Shown here: piece by piece, positions 5,453 to 5,815 of the stretch
Layout: the number at the start of each line of letters is the position of its first letter
How positions within the stretch are numbered: the first letter of the stretch is position 1
Assembly: GCA_033721095.1 (NCBI GenBank)
Contig: JAWWBG010000163.1
Coordinates: 1 to 5,815, forward strand
Source: JAWWBG01 sp033721095
GTDB taxonomy: Bacteria > Actinomycetota > Nitriliruptoria > Nitriliruptorales > Nitriliruptoraceae
Length of the DNA: 5,815 nucleotides
Direction of reading: 5' to 3'
Made by a program: the position numbers and the translations under genes
Notes under the pieces: generated by a model
Told to the model about the DNA's origin: nothing
The model's input: only the letters and a program-made list of their open reading frames with translations
Database searches by the model: none

Positions 5453-5815
5453 CTGCGCGTCGTGATCGCTCCGGACTCGTTTGGGGGCACGCTCACCCCG
5501 GTCGAAGCCGCCCGAGCGATCGAAGACGGCTGGCAGCGGCAACGACCCGACGACGAGCTCGTCCTGCAGCCGCTCTCGGATGGCGGGGAAGGGCTCCTGG
5601 CCGTTCTCGAAGGCCCCGGGGGCGAGCTGCGGGCCGTCGAGGTCAGCGGTCCTAGGGGCCGGCCGGTCAACGCGTCGTTCCTGCTGCGGCCGGACGCCAC
5701 CGCCGTGGTCGAGTCGGCGCAGGCATGCGGTTTGGCGCTGCTGGACGATGACGAGCGGGACCCGCTGCACACGACGACGTGGGGCGTCGGGCAGCTGCTG
5801 GAGGCCGCTCGCGAG
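5453..5815 (+). CDS. Glycerate kinase, N-terminal 121 residues (runs off right edge)
   Basis: Phosphorylates D-glycerate with ATP, feeding glyoxylate, serine or sugar-acid breakdown into glycolysis (GlxK/GarK-type family; whether 2- or 3-phosphoglycerate is formed cannot be told). Translation gives RVVIAPDSFGGTL (2-14), matching the family opening VIAPDSFKGSL but with Gly11 in place of the usual Lys; PLSDGGEG (40-47) matching the conserved DGGEG; VSGPRG (64-69); AVVESAQACGL (84-94); and DPLHTTTWGVG (103-113), where the family has NPLxTTTYGTG. About a third of the usual roughly 370-residue protein is present. Starting at the CTG at 5453 restores the usual residue before RVVIAPDSF and has GAGGGG 7 nt upstream; the alternative GTG at 5462 would remove three residues of the first beta strand and has no well-spaced site. 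Upstream codons stay open but are not protein-like. It is divergent from nadA and has no visible operon partner in the window. Confidence 0.88.
   Translation, partial: MRVVIAPDSFGGTLTPVEAARAIEDGWQRQRPDDELVLQPLSDGGEGLLAVLEGPGGELRAVEVSGPRGRPVNASFLLRPDATAVVESAQACGLALLDDDERDPLHTTTWGVGQLLEAARE

Noticed and set aside
5330..5772. Minus-strand open frames opposite the glycerate kinase
   Set aside because: The plus strand carries the recognisable kinase motifs (APDSF, DGGEG, TTTWGVG); the minus frames are shadows and one runs through the nadA start region.

Overview
This window looks like a piece of chromosome from a high-GC actinomycete-like bacterium (Actinomycetota). The evidence is the uniformly GC-rich sequence with strong third-position G/C, GTG starts, a type 3 quinolinate synthase of the long actinobacterial form, and an actinobacterial SucB-style lipoyl domain. 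I cannot place it below phylum; a deep-branching lineage such as Acidimicrobiia or Nitriliruptoria is only a guess. It is ordinary core metabolism. I see no phage, transposon, CRISPR, tRNA or rRNA, and no undescribed multi-gene system.

Six genes alternate strictly in strand: lpd (minus, cut by the left edge), gcvT (plus), a dienelactone-hydrolase-family gene (minus), a proline-iminopeptidase-like alpha/beta hydrolase (plus), nadA (minus), and a glycerate kinase (plus, cut by the right edge). This gives three divergent intergenic regions (1061-1215, 3106-3219, 5334-5452; 155, 114 and 119 bp) and two very tight tail-to-tail junctions (15 bp at 2296-2310 and 5 bp at 4081-4085). No two adjacent genes share a strand, so each is probably transcribed alone or shares only a divergent control region with its neighbour.

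Left part: a lipoyl-domain/dihydrolipoamide dehydrogenase fusion (E3/L-protein) lies back to back with the glycine cleavage T-protein. Both enzymes can act in glycine cleavage, and E3 also serves 2-oxoacid dehydrogenases. The lpd reading frame is broken near position 110: the stretch that should encode the NAD-binding GGGxIG motif is missing and the frame shifts, so the gene is either inactivated or misassembled here. Middle part: two unrelated alpha/beta hydrolases, one with a cysteine and one with a serine nucleophile, read divergently; their substrates are unknown. Right part: nadA (de novo NAD synthesis) is divergent from a glycerate kinase gene whose best-supported start is a CTG codon, so ATG/GTG/TTG-only gene finding would shorten or miss it. 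A clear imperfect palindrome lies between these two genes and is the best operator candidate in the window.
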